Shown: positions 10,638-19,471 of the stretch, in pieces
Numbering within the stretch: position 1 is the first letter of the stretch
Layout: every line of letters starts with the position of its first letter
Source: Mesorhizobium temperatum
GTDB lineage: Bacteria > Pseudomonadota > Alphaproteobacteria > Rhizobiales > Rhizobiaceae
NCBI RefSeq assembly: GCF_002284575.1
Contig: NZ_NPKJ01000015.1
Span: 97,818 to 161,817 of the forward strand
Direction of reading: 5' to 3'
DNA length: 64,000 nt
Notes under the pieces: model-generated
Databases searched by the model: none
What the model was told of the DNA's origin: nothing
What the model saw: only the letters and a program-made list of their open reading frames with translations
Translations under genes and position numbers: made by a program

Positions 10638-10684
10638 ACGAGGCATTTTTGCCGCCCGGCGGTCAGAGCCGGTATTTCCCCATT

Positions 10685-10712
10685 AGCGTATTCGGTACGG
10701 CGGGTCAGTCAA
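10685..10712 (-). promoter_or_regulatory. Candidate sigma-70 promoter for the amiC operon
   Basis: On the minus strand, TTGACT (10712-10707) and TACGCT (10690-10685) are separated by 16 bp. The -35 is good and the -10 weak. Initiation near 10678 would give a leader of about 95 nt that contains the hairpin at 10594-10637. Confidence 0.35.
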
Positions 10713-10791
10713 GCGGGAAAAGCGAGGGCCGGGAAAGTGACCGCGTTGCATCTGGTTGCGCGAAGGGGTCCCGCAGAGAACTCGTCCTATC

Positions 10792-12537
10792 TCAGCGGTG
10801 GGCGCGTTTCTCGTCCGTCGCCGCCCGGTCGATCGCCAGCCCATCCGTCGACAGGGAGACACCAAATTTTTCGCCAGCGTCCTCGGGCGTGTAGTAACCC
10901 AAGGCGACATCCCTCAGCACCAGTTCCGGATCGCGCGCCAGGGGATCGCCATAGCCGCCGCCGCCCGGTGTGCCGACGCGCACGCGGTCGCCGGCCTTCA
11001 GGGCGATGTCCTGCTCCTTGGAGAGGTGCGGCGGCACATGTTCCTTGCCATCGCGGAACACGGTCACCGTGTTGACCGCGCCGTCCTTGCCGCCGAGCGC
11101 GCCTTGCGGGCCGAAGCGGCCGTGGTCCATGACAAAGGAGGCGCGGGCGTCGCCGCGCAGGATCTCGACCTCATAGGCGAGCCCAAAACCGCCGCGATGC
11201 TTGCCGGCACCGCCCGAGCCTTCGCGCATGGCATAGTGGCGGTAGAGCACTGGAAAAGCCTGCTCCATGATTTCGACCGGCGGCGATTTTGAAATGCCAA
11301 TGGTCGAGCAGCCATTGGTGAGGCCGTCGTGATCGGCATTGCCGCCATAGCCGCCGCCGGAGATCTGGTACATGACGTAGTCGCGGCCGCGGGCCGGGTC
11401 GTTGCCGCCGAGCGCGAAATTGCCGCTGGAGCCGGCGGGAGCTGCCGTCACCTTGTCAGGCAGCGCCTGCACCATCGCCGCAAACACCGCCTCGGCGATG
11501 CGCTGCGAAACCTCGGCCGCGCAGCCCGATACCGGGCGCGGATATTTGGCGTCGAGGAAGGTGCCTTCCGGCCGCTTGACGATCAGCGGCTCGAACGCGC
11601 CGGCGCTGATCGGCACATCCGGAAAAATATGGCGCATGGCGAGATAAACCGAGGACAAGGTCGTCGCCAAGACGCTGTTCATCGGCCCGGCGCAGGGTTT
11701 TGACGAGCCGGCGAAGTCGAAGCTGAGCGTATCGCCTTGTTTCTCCACCGCAAGCGCGATGGTCAGCGGCTCGTTCACCACCCCGTCGGAATCGACGAAG
11801 GCTTTGGAGCGGTAAATGCCATCGGGAATGGCTGATATGTTGGCGCGCATCTGTTCGGCGGCGCGGCGGCGCAGTTCGGCGATCGCCTCGACAACCGTTT
11901 CATCTCCGTAACGATCCAGGATTCCAAAGAGCCGGTCCTGGCCGATCAGCAGTGCCGCCGCCTGTGCGCGGATGTCGCCGATGCGCTGGTCGGCAACCCT
12001 GATGTTCGAGCAGATGATAGCGTAGATTTCAGGGTCGAGCACGCCCTTCTTGAACAATTTCACCGGCGGCAGCCGCAAGCCCTCCTGCTCGACCGCCGTT
12101 GCCGAGGCAGAAAAACCGCCCGGCACCGAGCCGCCGATATCGGGCCAGTGGCCGGTGTTCGACAGCCAGCAGAAAATCTTGCCGTCCCGGTAGACCGGCA
12201 TGGCGAAGCGCACATCCATCAGATGGGTGCCGCCGAGATAGGGATCGTTGACGATGTAGATGTCACCGGGCTCAGGCGGCAGGCAGCGGCCGTCGGCGAT
12301 CATTTCGATCACCGTTTTGGTCGAATACTGCATCACGCCGACAAACACCGGCAGGCCCTGGCTGCCCTGTGCGATCAGCGAACCATCGACGGCCGAATAG
12401 ATGCCGTCGGAGCGGTCATTGGCCTCGGCGATAACGGGCGAGAAGGCGGCGCGCGAAAAGGTCAGGTCCATCTCGTCGCAGACCTGCTGCAGCGCCGCCT
12501 GGATGACCGAAAGGGTGATGGCGTCGAGCTTTTCCAT
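10792..12537 (-). CDS. hyuB: Hydantoinase B/oxoprolinase family protein
   Basis: The 581-residue protein begins at the ATG at 12537 (MEKLDAITLSVIQAALQQVCDEM). The upstream frame is a shadow of hyuA. Family marks include SPVIAEANDRSDGIYSAVDG, DIYIVNDPYLGGTHLMDV, FCWLSNTGHWPDIGGSVPGG and the C-terminal GGRFGPQGALGG-like region with GTPGGGGYGDPL. HyuB is the partner subunit of HyuA in ATP-dependent hydantoinase, oxoprolinase and acetone-carboxylase-like enzymes. It starts one base after the hyuA stop, so the two are cotranslated. The exact cyclic amide substrate cannot be read from the sequence. Confidence 0.92.
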   Translation of the reverse strand: MEKLDAITLSVIQAALQQVCDEMDLTFSRAAFSPVIAEANDRSDGIYSAVDGSLIAQGSQGLPVFVGVMQYSTKTVIEMIADGRCLPPEPGDIYIVNDPYLGGTHLMDVRFAMPVYRDGKIFCWLSNTGHWPDIGGSVPGGFSASATAVEQEGLRLPPVKLFKKGVLDPEIYAIICSNIRVADQRIGDIRAQAAALLIGQDRLFGILDRYGDETVVEAIAELRRRAAEQMRANISAIPDGIYRSKAFVDSDGVVNEPLTIALAVEKQGDTLSFDFAGSSKPCAGPMNSVLATTLSSVYLAMRHIFPDVPISAGAFEPLIVKRPEGTFLDAKYPRPVSGCAAEVSQRIAEAVFAAMVQALPDKVTAAPAGSSGNFALGGNDPARGRDYVMYQISGGGYGGNADHDGLTNGCSTIGISKSPPVEIMEQAFPVLYRHYAMREGSGGAGKHRGGFGLAYEVEILRGDARASFVMDHGRFGPQGALGGKDGAVNTVTVFRDGKEHVPPHLSKEQDIALKAGDRVRVGTPGGGGYGDPLARDPELVLRDVALGYYTPEDAGEKFGVSLSTDGLAIDRAATDEKRAHR

Positions 12538-12538
12538 C

Positions 12539-14638
12539 TCAGGCCCCACTAACCCACTCAATGCCGATGTCGATGATGATGTTGCCGTCGGCGTCCGAGC
12601 GCGCCCGGTCGCCGGGCTCGAGCACGGTGGTCGCGTCCATCTGTTCGAGGATCGCCGGCCCTGCGATGACGGCGTCGAGCGGCAGCTTTTCCCTAATATA
12701 GACCGGCGTGTCGTGCCAGCGCCCGCCATACCAGACCGGCCGGATTTCGCGCCGCGCCTCATCAAGCGTTCTGGCGCGCCCTGCCGGGTCGATCAGCCGT
12801 GACAGGTCGATCGCCGGCCGCACGCCGGTGACCGAGGTGTTGAGGTTGACCAGATTGGCGCGGATCTCCGGCAGCTCGACCTTGAAGCGGGCGAAATAGG
12901 CTTTTTCGAAAAGCTGCTGCAGCACCGCGCGCATCACCGAAGACGACGGCAGCGGCACGTTGATGATGTGGGTCTGGCCGACGAACTGCATGTCGGCGGA
13001 ATGGGTGACGCGGATCGTCTCCGGCTTCACCGCTTCCTTGCCGATCAGCGCTTCGCCTTCGTTTCGGTGCCGTTCCAATATGGCGTGAAGCTGGGTTTCA
13101 TCGAGCCCAGCCACCGGCTGGTTGACCGTGTTGACGAAATCGTGCCTGAGATCGGCGACGACGCAGCCGAGCGCATTGGTGATGCCCGGCCGCGCCGGCA
13201 CCAGCACTTTGGGCAGGCCGAGCTCGCGCGCCAATGCTGTCGCATGCAGCGGCCCGGCGCCGCCGAAGGCGAACAGCGCAAAATCGCGCGGATCGTGGCC
13301 GCGTGACACCGAGACCATGCGGATGGCGCCGGCCATCTTCATGTTGCCGAGCCGCAGCACAGCGCCCGCCGCCTCGACGCCCGACAGGCCGGTGAGGCCG
13401 CCGATCCTGTCCTCGAATATACCGGTGACATGCTCAACGGTGACCGGGTTCTCGACCGCAAGCAGCTTCTTCGGCGCCAGCCGGCCGAGCACCAGATTGG
13501 CATCGGTGATGGTCGGCTCGTTGCCGCCGCGCCCGTAGCAGATCGGGCCGGGATTGGCGCCGGCGCTTTCCGGGCCGATCTGGATCAGGCCGGCCGCATC
13601 GACGCGGGCGATCGAGCCGCCGCCGGCGCCGACCGTGTGCACCGCCACCATCGGCACATGGATCGGCATCGCATATTCGATCTCGATCTCGTTCGACACC
13701 GCCGGTTCGGCATTGCGGATCAGCGCCACGTCGGTCGAGGTGCCGCCCATGTCGTAGGTGACCAGGTTTTCGAAGCCGGCGCGTTTTCCCGTATAGGCGG
13801 CGGCGATGACACCGGAGGCCGGGCCGGACATGACGGTCTTGGCCGACTCACGTGTGACAAAGCGGGCCGAGATCATGCCGCCATTGCCGTTCATGATCAG
13901 GAAGTCGCGGGCGTAGCCTTTTGATCCCAATTCCTTGCGCAGCCGCTCGACATAGCGCTCGAGGATCGGCTGCACCGAGGCGTTGACCGAAGCGGTGACG
14001 CCGCGCTCGAATTCGCGCGCTTCCGACAGCAGCGCATGGCCTGACGTGATGTAGCCGTTCGGCCAAAGCTCGGCGGCGATCTCGGCGGCGCGCCGCTCAT
14101 GCGCCGGATTGGCGTAGGAATGCAGGAAATGGATGACGAGGGATTCGCAGCCGGCCTCGATCAACTGGGAAATCGCCGCGCGGATCTCGGCTTCATCGAG
14201 CGGGATGCGCACCGCGCCCGACGCCTCAACCCGCTCCGACACTTCAAGCCGCAGATTGCGCGGAATGATCGGGACGAAGCTGCCCGTCATGCCGTAGGCC
14301 TGCGGCCGTGTCCTCCGGCCAAGCTCGATGACATCGCGAAAACCGCGCGTGGTAATCATGCCGGTCTTGGCCAGCCGGCGTTCGAGCACGGCGTTGGTGG
14401 TGGTCGTCGTGCCGTGCACGATGAGATCGATGCCGCGGATGGGGAAGCCGGTGGCACTGAGCGCCGAAACGACGCCGAAGGCCTGGTTGTCGATAGTGGT
14501 CGGGGTCTTGGCGATATGCACCCGGCCGCCGTCCCGGCCGTCGATCAGAAGCAGGTCAGTAAAGGTTCCGCCGACGTCGATGCCGGCGACGACGCTGCCC
14601 GAGGAATCCAGCGTCTGCGCCGAAAAATTCTCTTCCAT
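12539..14638 (-). CDS. hyuA: Hydantoinase A/oxoprolinase family protein
   Basis: The 699-residue ATP-binding subunit shows the actin-like phosphate-1 motif GIDVGGTFTDLLLID near residues 19-33, HGTTTTTNAVLERR, the MSGPASGVIAA and YDMGGTSTDVALI segments, and the C-terminal MQFVGQTHIINVPLP part. It pairs with the hyuB gene one base downstream. It is the first gene of its transcript and faces away from the ferredoxin reductase gene, with a 220-bp divergent control region between them. Known relatives use ATP to open hydantoin or 5-oxoproline rings. Confidence 0.92.
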   Translation of the reverse strand: MEENFSAQTLDSSGSVVAGIDVGGTFTDLLLIDGRDGGRVHIAKTPTTIDNQAFGVVSALSATGFPIRGIDLIVHGTTTTTNAVLERRLAKTGMITTRGFRDVIELGRRTRPQAYGMTGSFVPIIPRNLRLEVSERVEASGAVRIPLDEAEIRAAISQLIEAGCESLVIHFLHSYANPAHERRAAEIAAELWPNGYITSGHALLSEAREFERGVTASVNASVQPILERYVERLRKELGSKGYARDFLIMNGNGGMISARFVTRESAKTVMSGPASGVIAAAYTGKRAGFENLVTYDMGGTSTDVALIRNAEPAVSNEIEIEYAMPIHVPMVAVHTVGAGGGSIARVDAAGLIQIGPESAGANPGPICYGRGGNEPTITDANLVLGRLAPKKLLAVENPVTVEHVTGIFEDRIGGLTGLSGVEAAGAVLRLGNMKMAGAIRMVSVSRGHDPRDFALFAFGGAGPLHATALARELGLPKVLVPARPGITNALGCVVADLRHDFVNTVNQPVAGLDETQLHAILERHRNEGEALIGKEAVKPETIRVTHSADMQFVGQTHIINVPLPSSSVMRAVLQQLFEKAYFARFKVELPEIRANLVNLNTSVTGVRPAIDLSRLIDPAGRARTLDEARREIRPVWYGGRWHDTPVYIREKLPLDAVIAGPAILEQMDATTVLEPGDRARSDADGNIIIDIGIEWVSGA

Positions 14639-14721
14639 TGTCGAAACCCGAAATGTCAGGACTACAGATATGTCTCAGTTTGGAAAGGTGTTTCACGCTG
14701 GCGTCTTGACGCAAATATCAT

Positions 14722-14732
14722 TTGTATACTAA
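14722..14732. promoter_or_regulatory. GTATAC-centred dyad in the hyuA/fpr divergent region
   Basis: TTTGTATACTAA lies in the A+T-rich part of the 220-bp region between hyuA and the ferredoxin reductase gene. GTATAC is a perfect 6-bp palindrome and the flanks are near-symmetric. Operators of the GntR FadR/VanR subfamily often look like TTGTATACAA, so it could be such a site, or simply part of a -10 element. No GntR gene is adjacent. Confidence 0.35.
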
Positions 14733-14858
14733 TAAATTCCGGACACAAGAGCTTACCGCTTCGCAGTGTGCAAACGGCACGCCGGAACCTGATCGGTTCG
14801 GGCGCGCAGGAGAAGGTTTGGCGTCAGCGCCCTCGGGTTGGCCAGAAGGTTAGGTTTG

Positions 14859-15686
14859 ATGAACACCACATCCGCGCTCAACACCGCCGGCGCCCGGCCG
14901 CTGCAGTTCCCAATTCCGGCCAACGTCTATGCCGAAACCGTCGTCTCGGTGAAGCACTATACCGACCGGCTGTTTTCGTTCCGCATCACCCGGCCGCAGT
15001 CGCTGCGTTTCCGCTCCGGCGAGTTCGTCATGATCGGCCTGCCCAACGCCGAGAAGCCGGTGTTCCGCGCCTATTCGATCGCCAGCCCTGCCTGGGACGA
15101 CGAACTGGAATTCTTCTCGATCAAGGTGCCGGACGGCCCGCTGACCTCGCAGCTGCAGAAAATCCAGATCGGCGACACCGTCATCATGCGGCAGAAGTCG
15201 ACCGGCACGCTGGTGGTCGACGCGCTGACCCCGGCCAAGCGCCTGTTCATGATCTCGACCGGCACCGGCATCGCGCCCTTCGCCAGCCTGCTGCGCGATC
15301 CTGATACCTACGAGAAGTTCGAGCAGGTCGTCCTGACCCACACCTGCCGCGACAATGCCGAACTCACCTACGGCCAGGAGCTGGTTGCAGAGCTGGAGAA
15401 CGATCCGCTGATCGGCGAACTGACTGGTGGCCGCGTCACGCTCTACAATTCGACGACGCGCGAAACCTCCGAGCGCATGGGTCGTATCACCGCGCTGATC
15501 GGCTCGGGAAAATTCTACAGCGATCTCGGCATCGACAAGCTAGACCCTGAGACCGACCGCATCATGATCTGCGGCTCGATGCATATGCTTAGGGATGTCA
15601 AGGAACTGGCCGAAAGCCTCGGCTTCCAGGAAGGCTCGCTGCATCATCCGGCGAGCTTCGTTGTCGAGCGTGCCTTCGTCGGCTGA
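14859..15686 (+). CDS. fpr: Ferredoxin-NADP+ reductase
   Basis: The 275-residue flavoprotein transfers electrons between NADPH and ferredoxin or flavodoxin. The FAD-binding RAYS motif is at 70-73, with the SGEFVMIGL strand before it. The NADP-binding segment MISTGTGIAPFAS is at 131-143, and MICGSMHMLRD and the C-terminal FVVERAFVG match bacterial Fpr. I start at the ATG at 14859, behind AGAAGGTTAGG. A TTG at 14838 would add seven residues. It is transcribed divergently from hyuA and is probably monocistronic, since a likely operator for the next operon follows. Confidence 0.92.
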   Translation: MNTTSALNTAGARPLQFPIPANVYAETVVSVKHYTDRLFSFRITRPQSLRFRSGEFVMIGLPNAEKPVFRAYSIASPAWDDELEFFSIKVPDGPLTSQLQKIQIGDTVIMRQKSTGTLVVDALTPAKRLFMISTGTGIAPFASLLRDPDTYEKFEQVVLTHTCRDNAELTYGQELVAELENDPLIGELTGGRVTLYNSTTRETSERMGRITALIGSGKFYSDLGIDKLDPETDRIMICGSMHMLRDVKELAESLGFQEGSLHHPASFVVERAFVG

Positions 15687-15721
15687 GACACCGGGGCGCC
15701 GGCGACGTCCCCTAAAGTGGG

Positions 15722-15739
15722 TTTGACCATACGGTCAAA
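15722..15739. promoter_or_regulatory. RutR-like operator upstream of deoC
   Basis: TTTGACC-ATAC-GGTCAAA is a perfect 7-bp inverted repeat with a 4-base spacer, 108 bp before the deoC start. It matches the RutR consensus TTGACCAnnTGGTCAA at all but one position. RutR is a TetR-family regulator of pyrimidine use. Control of nucleoside breakdown here is an inference. Confidence 0.55.
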
Positions 15740-15846
15740 AATCTGCTGCTTTCGCGGCCTTTTTCAATTATGACCGCCTGAAGGACTCGTGAAGCGCTGC
15801 TTCACGGTCTATCTTCGGCATAAGTCGTCGAACGAAAGGGCAGGAG

Positions 15847-16896
15847 ATGAGCAGCACCATCCGCGAAGCCGATCTCGGACCTTCCAAGATCACGCCGCTG
15901 CCGGCGCGCACCGCCGCCAATGCGCCGGCGCCGCAAGCGCACGGCATTGCCCGCAACCCCGGCATGAAACTCGATCTCGGCTTCATGGAATCGATGCGCA
16001 GCGTCAACCGCTCGGCGCTGGAACGGCGTGTCGCCAGCCTGACCAAGCGGCGCTCGATCAAGGCCGACAACCAGGCCGCCTGGCTGCTGCGCGCCGTCGC
16101 CTGCATGGACCTGACCACGCTGAACTCGAACGACACCGAAGAGCGCGTCCGCCGGCTCTGCGCCAAGGCGGTCAATCCGTTCCGCCGCGACATCGTCGAA
16201 GGCCTCGGCATTACGGGTGAAAAGATCCGCCCGGCGGCGGTCTGCGTCTATCACCCCTTCGTCGCCACCGCAGTCGATGCGCTGCGCGGCAGCGGCATCC
16301 ATGTCGCCGCCGTATCCACCGCCTTCCCGCACGGCCTCACCCCGCTGTCGACGCGCCTGCAGGAGATCGAAGCCTCGGTGAAGGACGGCGCCGACGAGAT
16401 CGACGTCGTCATTCCGCGCGGCCTGGTATTCGGGGCGAAATGGCAGGAACTCTATAACGAGATCGTCTCGATGCGCGCCGCCTGCGGCGAAGCGCATCTC
16501 AAGGTCATCCTCGGCACCGGCGACCTCGCGACGCTGCGCAACGTCATGCTCGCCTCGATGGTGGCAATGATGGCGGGCGCCGATTTCATCAAAACCTCGA
16601 CCGGCAAGGAAAGCGTCAACGCGACGCTGCCGGTCGGCCTCGCCATGGTGCGCGCCATCCGCGCCTATTTCGAGGAGACCGGCTATCTCATCGGCTTCAA
16701 GCCGGCGGGCGGCATTTCCACGGCAAAGGCATCGCTCGACTGGCTGGTGCTGATGAAGGAGGAGCTCGGCCGCCGGTGGCTGGAGCCGGACCTGTTCCGC
16801 TTCGGTGCGTCCAGCCTGCTAACCGACATCGAGCGCCAGCTCGAACATCACCTGACCGGTCACTATTCGGCCAATCATCGCCACGCGATGGCGTGA
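15847..16896 (+). CDS. deoC: Deoxyribose-phosphate aldolase
   Basis: DeoC splits 2-deoxyribose-5-phosphate into glyceraldehyde-3-phosphate and acetaldehyde. The 349-residue protein is longer than E. coli DeoC because of an N-terminal extension of about 90 residues, as in many alphaproteobacterial forms. The Schiff-base Lys249 sits in DFIKTSTGKESV and the second active-site Lys285 in GFKPAGGIS. The ATG follows AAGGGCAGGAG. A two-domain aldehyde dehydrogenase starts 16 bp downstream, which suggests the acetaldehyde is oxidised by the next enzyme. A RutR-like dyad lies upstream. Confidence 0.95.
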   Translation: MSSTIREADLGPSKITPLPARTAANAPAPQAHGIARNPGMKLDLGFMESMRSVNRSALERRVASLTKRRSIKADNQAAWLLRAVACMDLTTLNSNDTEERVRRLCAKAVNPFRRDIVEGLGITGEKIRPAAVCVYHPFVATAVDALRGSGIHVAAVSTAFPHGLTPLSTRLQEIEASVKDGADEIDVVIPRGLVFGAKWQELYNEIVSMRAACGEAHLKVILGTGDLATLRNVMLASMVAMMAGADFIKTSTGKESVNATLPVGLAMVRAIRAYFEETGYLIGFKPAGGISTAKASLDWLVLMKEELGRRWLEPDLFRFGASSLLTDIERQLEHHLTGHYSANHRHAMA

Positions 16897-16912
16897 TTTT
16901 CGGGAGCGCTCC

Positions 16913-19285
16913 ATGAACATTCTCGAACGCTATCATGCCATGGACTACGGCCCGGCGCCGGAGGCCCGCAATGAGACCGATGCCTGGCTTGCCGCGCGCG
17001 ATTTCGGCAAAGCACTGTTCGTCGGTGGCGACTGGAAAGCAGCCGGCGGCGGCAGGACCTTCGACACAAGCGACCCGTCTTCGGGAAAACTGCTGGCCAA
17101 GGTTTCGGATGCCGGTGCTGCCGATATCGATGCGGCGGTTTCGGCCGCCACAAAAGCGCTGCCGAAATGGAGCGCCAGCTCCGGCTACAGCCGAGCGAAA
17201 GTGCTCTACGCCATCGGCCGCGCCATGCAGCGCCACCAGCGCCTGTTTGCGGTGCTTGAATCGATCGACAACGGCAAGCCGATCCGCGAAAGCCGCGACA
17301 TCGACGTGCCGCTGGCCATCCGCCATTTCATCCACCATGCCGGCTGGGCGCAGGCGCTGGACAAGGATTTCCCGGATCAGAAGGGCGTCGGTGTCGTCGG
17401 CCAGATCATCCCGTGGAACTTCCCGCTTTTGATGCTGGCCTGGAAGATCGCGCCGGCGCTGGCCGCCGGCTGCACCGTGGTGCTGAAGCCGGCCGAATTC
17501 ACGCCGCTCACCGCCATCCTGTTCGCCGAGATCTGCGAACGATCAGGCGTGCCGAAGGGCGTCGTCAACATCGTCCAGGGCGGGCCGCAGGCTGGCGCGG
17601 CCATCGTCAACCATCCCGGCGTCCAGAAGATCGCCTTCACCGGCTCGTCCGAGGTCGGCAAGATCATCCGCAAGGCGACTGCCGGGTCTGGCAAGAAACT
17701 ATCGCTGGAACTCGGCGGCAAGTCGGCCTTCGTCGTCTTCGAGGATGCCGATCTCGACAGCGCCGTCGAGGGATTGGTCGACGGCATCTGGTTCAACCAG
17801 GGCCAGGTCTGCTGCGCCGGCTCGCGCCTGCTGGTCCAGGAAGGCATCGCCGATGCCTTCATCGCCAAGGTCAAGACGCGGATGAGCCGGTTGCGCGTCG
17901 GCAGCCCGCTCGACAAGAACACCGATATCGGCCCGCTGGTCGACCTGACCCAGCTCGATCGCGTCAGGGGTCTGGTCGCCGCAGGCGCCAAGCAGGGCGC
18001 CGTCTGCTGGCAGCCGGACGTGGCGCTGCCGTCCTCCGGCTATTACCATCTGCCGACGCTGGCAACAGGCGTTTCGCCGGCCAACATCCTGGCGCAGGAG
18101 GAGGTGTTCGGGCCGGTGCTGGCGACCATGACCTTCCGCAACACCGAGGAAGCGATCGAGCTTGCCAACAACACGCGCTACGGGCTGGCCGCCTCGGTGT
18201 GGAGCGAGAACGTCAACCTTGCGCTGCACGTCGCGCCGCAATTGAAGGCCGGTGTCGTCTGGGTCAACGGCACCAATATGTTCGACGCCGCCTGCGGCTT
18301 CGGCGGCTACCGCGAAAGCGGTTTTGGCCGCGAAGGCGGGCGCGAGGGCATGTTCGAATATCTCTCGGCAAAACTGCCGCTCGGCCCGGCCATCAAACCG
18401 GCAGTGGCTGCTGCCCAGTCGATCGAGCGGGCGGAAGGCGACGCCATCGATCGCACGGCAAAGCTGTTCATCGGCGGCAAGCAGGTCAGGCCGGACGGCA
18501 ATTATTCGATTGCCGTCGCCACCGCCAAGGGCAAGCTTGCCGGCGAGGTTGGTCTCGGCAGCCGCAAGGATATCCGCGACGCCGTCGCGGCCGCACGTGC
18601 CTGCAAGGGCTGGCCGGAGGCGACCGCCTATAATCGCAGCCAAGTGCTCTACTATCTGGCCGAGAACCTGTCCGGTCGTGCCGACGAATTTGCCGCGCGC
18701 CTCACGGAGCTTACCGGCGCCACCGCCAAGGCCGCGCGCGAAGAGGTCGAGATGTCGATTGAGCGGCTGTTCCTCTATGCCGGCCTGACCGACAAGTTCG
18801 AAGGCCGTGTCCACCAGCCGCCGGCCCGCGCCGTCACCTTGGCACTGCATGAGCCGGTCGGCGTCGTCGGCATCGTGGCGCCCGACAATGCGCCCCTGCT
18901 TGGCCTGATCTCGCTGGTGGCGCCGGCGCTCGCCATGGGCAACACAGTGGTCGCGGTGCCTTCGGAAAAATATCCGCTGGTTGCCACCGATCTCTATCAG
19001 ATCATAGAATATTCCGACGTTCCGACCGGCGCCATCAACATCGTCACCGGCCGCAGCGCCGAGCTCGCCGGCGTGCTGGCCAAGCACGACGATGTCGACG
19101 GGCTCTGGGTTTTCGCCGATGCCGAGACCTGCGACAAGGCCGAGGCCGACTCTGTCGGCAATCTCAAGCGCGTCTGGACCGGCAACGGCCGCAGCCTCGA
19201 CTGGACGTCGACCGAGGCCGCCGGCGATGCCTTCCTGCGCCGTGCCATCGAGGTCAAGAACGTCTGGGTGCCCTACGGCGACTGA
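16913..19285 (+). CDS. Two-domain aldehyde dehydrogenase (deoC partner)
   Basis: This 790-residue protein holds two aldehyde-dehydrogenase-fold halves. The first (about 1-495) is complete, with PWNFPLLML, the FTGSSEVG cofactor loop, general base Glu266 in LELGGKS and catalytic Cys300 in NQGQVCCAG. The second (about 515-790) repeats the N-terminal part (KLFIGGKQVRPDGNYSI, EPVGVVGIVAPDNAPLLGL) but lacks the catalytic Cys motif and ends early, so it is probably structural or regulatory. The pairing with deoC 16 bp upstream suggests oxidation of acetaldehyde to acetate (or of a related short aldehyde). Start ATG follows GGGAGCGCTCC. Confidence 0.88.
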   Translation: MNILERYHAMDYGPAPEARNETDAWLAARDFGKALFVGGDWKAAGGGRTFDTSDPSSGKLLAKVSDAGAADIDAAVSAATKALPKWSASSGYSRAKVLYAIGRAMQRHQRLFAVLESIDNGKPIRESRDIDVPLAIRHFIHHAGWAQALDKDFPDQKGVGVVGQIIPWNFPLLMLAWKIAPALAAGCTVVLKPAEFTPLTAILFAEICERSGVPKGVVNIVQGGPQAGAAIVNHPGVQKIAFTGSSEVGKIIRKATAGSGKKLSLELGGKSAFVVFEDADLDSAVEGLVDGIWFNQGQVCCAGSRLLVQEGIADAFIAKVKTRMSRLRVGSPLDKNTDIGPLVDLTQLDRVRGLVAAGAKQGAVCWQPDVALPSSGYYHLPTLATGVSPANILAQEEVFGPVLATMTFRNTEEAIELANNTRYGLAASVWSENVNLALHVAPQLKAGVVWVNGTNMFDAACGFGGYRESGFGREGGREGMFEYLSAKLPLGPAIKPAVAAAQSIERAEGDAIDRTAKLFIGGKQVRPDGNYSIAVATAKGKLAGEVGLGSRKDIRDAVAAARACKGWPEATAYNRSQVLYYLAENLSGRADEFAARLTELTGATAKAAREEVEMSIERLFLYAGLTDKFEGRVHQPPARAVTLALHEPVGVVGIVAPDNAPLLGLISLVAPALAMGNTVVAVPSEKYPLVATDLYQIIEYSDVPTGAINIVTGRSAELAGVLAKHDDVDGLWVFADAETCDKAEADSVGNLKRVWTGNGRSLDWTSTEAAGDAFLRRAIEVKNVWVPYGD

Positions 19286-19402
19286 ACGGTCGCCTTCGCG
19301 CGGCGTCGGACGAGAAGCGTTCGGGCTTGACGGCAGAAATGATGTTCTTTACCGAGAAAAAACATTTGCCCCTAAGCAAACAGCGATACAGGCGGCATGA
19401 TA

Positions 19403-19417
19403 GTGCCTATCTGGCAC
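19403..19417. promoter_or_regulatory. Small dyad in the 186-bp gap before the SDR gene
   Basis: GTGCC-TATCT-GGCAC is a perfect 5-bp inverted repeat in an A+T-richer stretch 55 bp before the SDR start. It could be an operator for the SDR/FAH pair. No regulator gene is adjacent, so this is tentative. Confidence 0.25.
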
Positions 19418-19471
19418 ATTGCGCCTTGGCCGCGGGCCGGTAAAAGCCGGGCGGCCACAGAGGAGAAAAGC

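Noticed and set aside
10584..10646. ATG start at 10646 for amiC
   Set aside because: The added residues are Arg-rich and foreign to AmiC, and the region holds a hairpin plus U-tract. The TTG at 10583 has GGGGA at good spacing.
14706..14730. TTGACG/TATACT as a promoter for the ferredoxin reductase gene
   Set aside because: The spacer is only 13 bp, too short for a sigma-70 promoter.
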